Of a stretch of DNA of 8,333 bases, positions 7,159 to 8,333 are shown one piece after another. Under the pieces are notes generated by a model. It was given only the letters and a program-made list of their open reading frames with translations. It searched no databases and had not been told where the DNA came from. A program made the translations under genes and the position numbers. Numbering within the stretch: the first letter of the stretch is position 1; the number at the start of each line of letters is the position of its first letter. Source of the stretch: Bacteroidota bacterium (GTDB lineage: Bacteria; Bacteroidota; Bacteroidia; Bacteroidales; VadinHA17); contig SBFZ01000394.1 of NCBI GenBank assembly GCA_006227095.1, positions 1-8,333 of the forward strand, read 5' to 3'.

Positions 7159-7863
7159 TCAGCTGACCGAAAGGTTGAAGAAGAATCCGTTCCTGGCAAG
7201 CTCCTTGTATTTCTCAAGATTGAAACGGTAGTACCAGGCACCCTTCTTGGATGTTTCCCTTTCCTTTTCATCCTGTTTGTCAAGAAGCTCCATGGACAGA
7301 ATCTTCTTTCTGAAGTTGCGCTTGTCAACAGGCCTGAGATAAATTGCCTCATACAGGTTTTGCAGTTGCACAAGTGTAAACTTTTCAGGAAGAAGCTCAA
7401 ATCCAATAGGATAGATCTTAACCTTTTCTACCAGCTCACATAGTGCCTTTTCAACCATCTTCCTGTGATCAAAGATCAGGTCAGGAAGGTTGGACATGGA
7501 ACGCCAGTGGGCTCCGTTCTTCCTCCTGATCTCCGGATCAAGCTCATGAATTCCAATCAGTGAAAAATAGGCAGTTGAGATTACCCTGGCACCAGGATCA
7601 CGGTTTACATCACTATATGTGTATAGCTGCTCAAGGTAGGTGTCTTCCAGGCCGGTCAGCGAACACAATACACGGCACGCTGCATCATCCAGGCTTTCGT
7701 CCTGCTGCACAAAACCTCCTGCAAGTGACCACTGCCCGAGGGCGGGCTCAAAGCTTCTCTTTATCAGGAGAAGCTTGAGCTCCTTCTCGGCAATGTCGTA
7801 TCCGAAGATGATGCAGTCTACTGCGAGGTAATGCTTCGGGTGTTTTGAATAAATGTGTGTCAT
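7159..7863 (-). CDS. araR: AraR-type transcriptional regulator: Nudix-like sensor domain plus winged helix
   Basis: A 234-residue protein with an N-terminal Nudix fold (about residues 10-145) and a C-terminal winged helix-turn-helix (about 160-225, including [13 protein letters not shown] and [14 protein letters not shown]). This is the layout of the NrtR family; the Bacteroidota branch includes AraR, which binds L-arabinose and controls arabinose genes. The Nudix box is present but degenerate. After GGFVQQDE (49-56), Arg64 is kept, but the three catalytic glutamates expected in REUxEExGU are Val65, Ser68 and Leu69. Pyrophosphohydrolase activity is therefore unlikely and a ligand-sensing role fits. 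The start is fixed by the ATGA overlap with araA, with a weak AAAGG upstream. araD follows after 44 bp. A plain NADH-type Nudix hydrolase or an NAD-responsive NrtR are alternatives, made unlikely by the lost glutamates and by the position inside an araA-araD-araB operon. The arabinose ligand is inferred from context. Confidence 0.9.
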   Translation of the reverse strand: MTHIYSKHPKHYLAVDCIIFGYDIAEKELKLLLIKRSFEPALGQWSLAGGFVQQDESLDDAACRVLCSLTGLEDTYLEQLYTYSDVNRDPGARVISTAYFSLIGIHELDPEIRRKNGAHWRSMSNLPDLIFDHRKMVEKALCELVEKVKIYPIGFELLPEKFTLVQLQNLYEAIYLRPVDKRNFRKKILSMELLDKQDEKERETSKKGAWYYRFNLEKYKELARNGFFFNLSVS

Positions 7864-8333
7864 AGGCCTTTATTCAGTGTGTAGTACAGGTCATTCCACC
7901 TCAGCTCCTTCCTGAATTGCCCGATTTCGCAGTTATCATCAATCAACACAAATTCCGTTCCCGTCATATCAGCGAAGTCAGCCATATGTTCGGCTGTAAG
8001 AGCCTGGCTGAAGCTTGTATGGTGAGCACCGCCTGCATAAATCCATGCTGTGGCGGCAGTCTTGAGATCAGGGCATGGCTTCCAGAGCACACTGGCCACA
8101 GGAAGTTTCGGCATCGCCGGGCATTCAACCACCTTCATCGTATTGACGATGAGCCTGAAGCGGTCACCCATCTGTACCATTGAAGCAGCAAGGGCATCAC
8201 CCAGGCTGGTCCTGAAGACCAGTCGTGCCGGATCATCCTTGCCACCTATGCCAAGAGGATGTACCTCAAGAGCAGGCTTTCCGGCTGCTATCGACGGACA
8301 GACTTCAAGCATATGTGCTCCCAGTATTGCCAT
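7860..8333 (-). CDS. araA: L-arabinose isomerase AraA, C-terminal part (5' end beyond the right edge)
   Basis: These 157 residues are the C-terminal third of L-arabinose isomerase, the cytosolic enzyme that converts L-arabinose to L-ribulose in the first catabolic step. Recognisable conserved blocks are [11 protein letters not shown] near the visible start, [47 protein letters not shown] and LRWNDLYY near the end. In the family, one histidine in HMLEV and one in GGAHHT belong to the metal-binding active site; here they are His7 and His104/105 of the visible part. The ATG at the window edge is an internal methionine, not the true start. A full AraA is about 500 residues, so roughly 340 residues should continue to the right. 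The TGA stop overlaps the ATG of the next gene (ATGA, bases 7863 to 7860 on the minus strand), which suggests translational coupling. Identity is near certain from extended similarity to the E. coli protein as remembered. Confidence 0.95.
   Translation of the reverse strand: MAILGAHMLEVCPSIAAGKPALEVHPLGIGGKDDPARLVFRTSLGDALAASMVQMGDRFRLIVNTMKVVECPAMPKLPVASVLWKPCPDLKTAATAWIYAGGAHHTSFSQALTAEHMADFADMTGTEFVLIDDNCEIGQFRKELRWNDLYYTLNKGL

Noticed and set aside
8331..8333. ATG at the right edge as a start codon for a 157-residue protein
   Set aside because: The sequence begins in the middle of the conserved AraA core ([11 protein letters not shown] follows at once), so this is an internal methionine of a gene cut by the window edge.
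1..8333. CRISPR arrays, tRNA or rRNA genes, insertion sequences, attachment sites
   Set aside because: No regularly spaced repeats, cloverleaf-like sequence, rRNA signatures, transposase motifs or terminal inverted repeats were seen on either strand by eye.

Overview
The window reads as part of a Bacteroidota (Bacteroidales-like) chromosome carrying an L-arabinose catabolic operon. Four things support this assignment. The arabinose regulator is the Nudix/winged-helix AraR type typical of this phylum, not the AraC type of enterobacteria. The isomerase, epimerase and kinase are all of the AraA/AraD/AraB families. The extracytoplasmic enzymes are Cys-anchored lipoproteins. Shine-Dalgarno sequences are weak or absent. 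The genus cannot be read from the sequence.

Every supported gene lies on the minus strand, so transcription runs from right to left. In that order they are: the 3' part of araA (L-arabinose isomerase, cut by the right edge); araR (Nudix-fold regulator with a degenerate catalytic box); araD (L-ribulose-5-phosphate 4-epimerase); araB (L-ribulokinase); and two tandem GH127 lipoproteins of the beta-L-arabinofuranosidase family, the second with an extra C-terminal jelly-roll-like domain. Spacing is tight: araA/araR share ATGA, araB and the first GH127 share one base in TAATG, and the two GH127 genes are 2 bp apart. The only gaps are 44 bp before araD and 21 bp before araB. Together these point to one polycistronic unit.

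The left 345 bases are an AT-rich intergenic region followed by the first 21 codons of another minus-strand gene, which begins at base 65, has a signal-peptide-like N-terminus and runs off the left edge. Upstream of it lie two palindromes of the same form, TGTA-N5-TACA (170-184 and 236-248). These are candidate operators, possibly for AraR. A third small palindrome sits in the putative leader.

Working model: the GH127 lipoproteins release L-arabinose outside the cytoplasm from beta-L-arabinofuranosyl glycans, such as the hydroxyproline-linked arabinan of plant extensins. After uptake by a transporter not seen here, AraA, AraB and AraD convert it to D-xylulose 5-phosphate. AraR is expected to sense arabinose and control the unit. 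The core pathway is ordinary. The less usual parts are the paired GH127 genes fused to the ara operon, the aromatic-rich accessory domain, and the paired palindromes before the truncated downstream gene.
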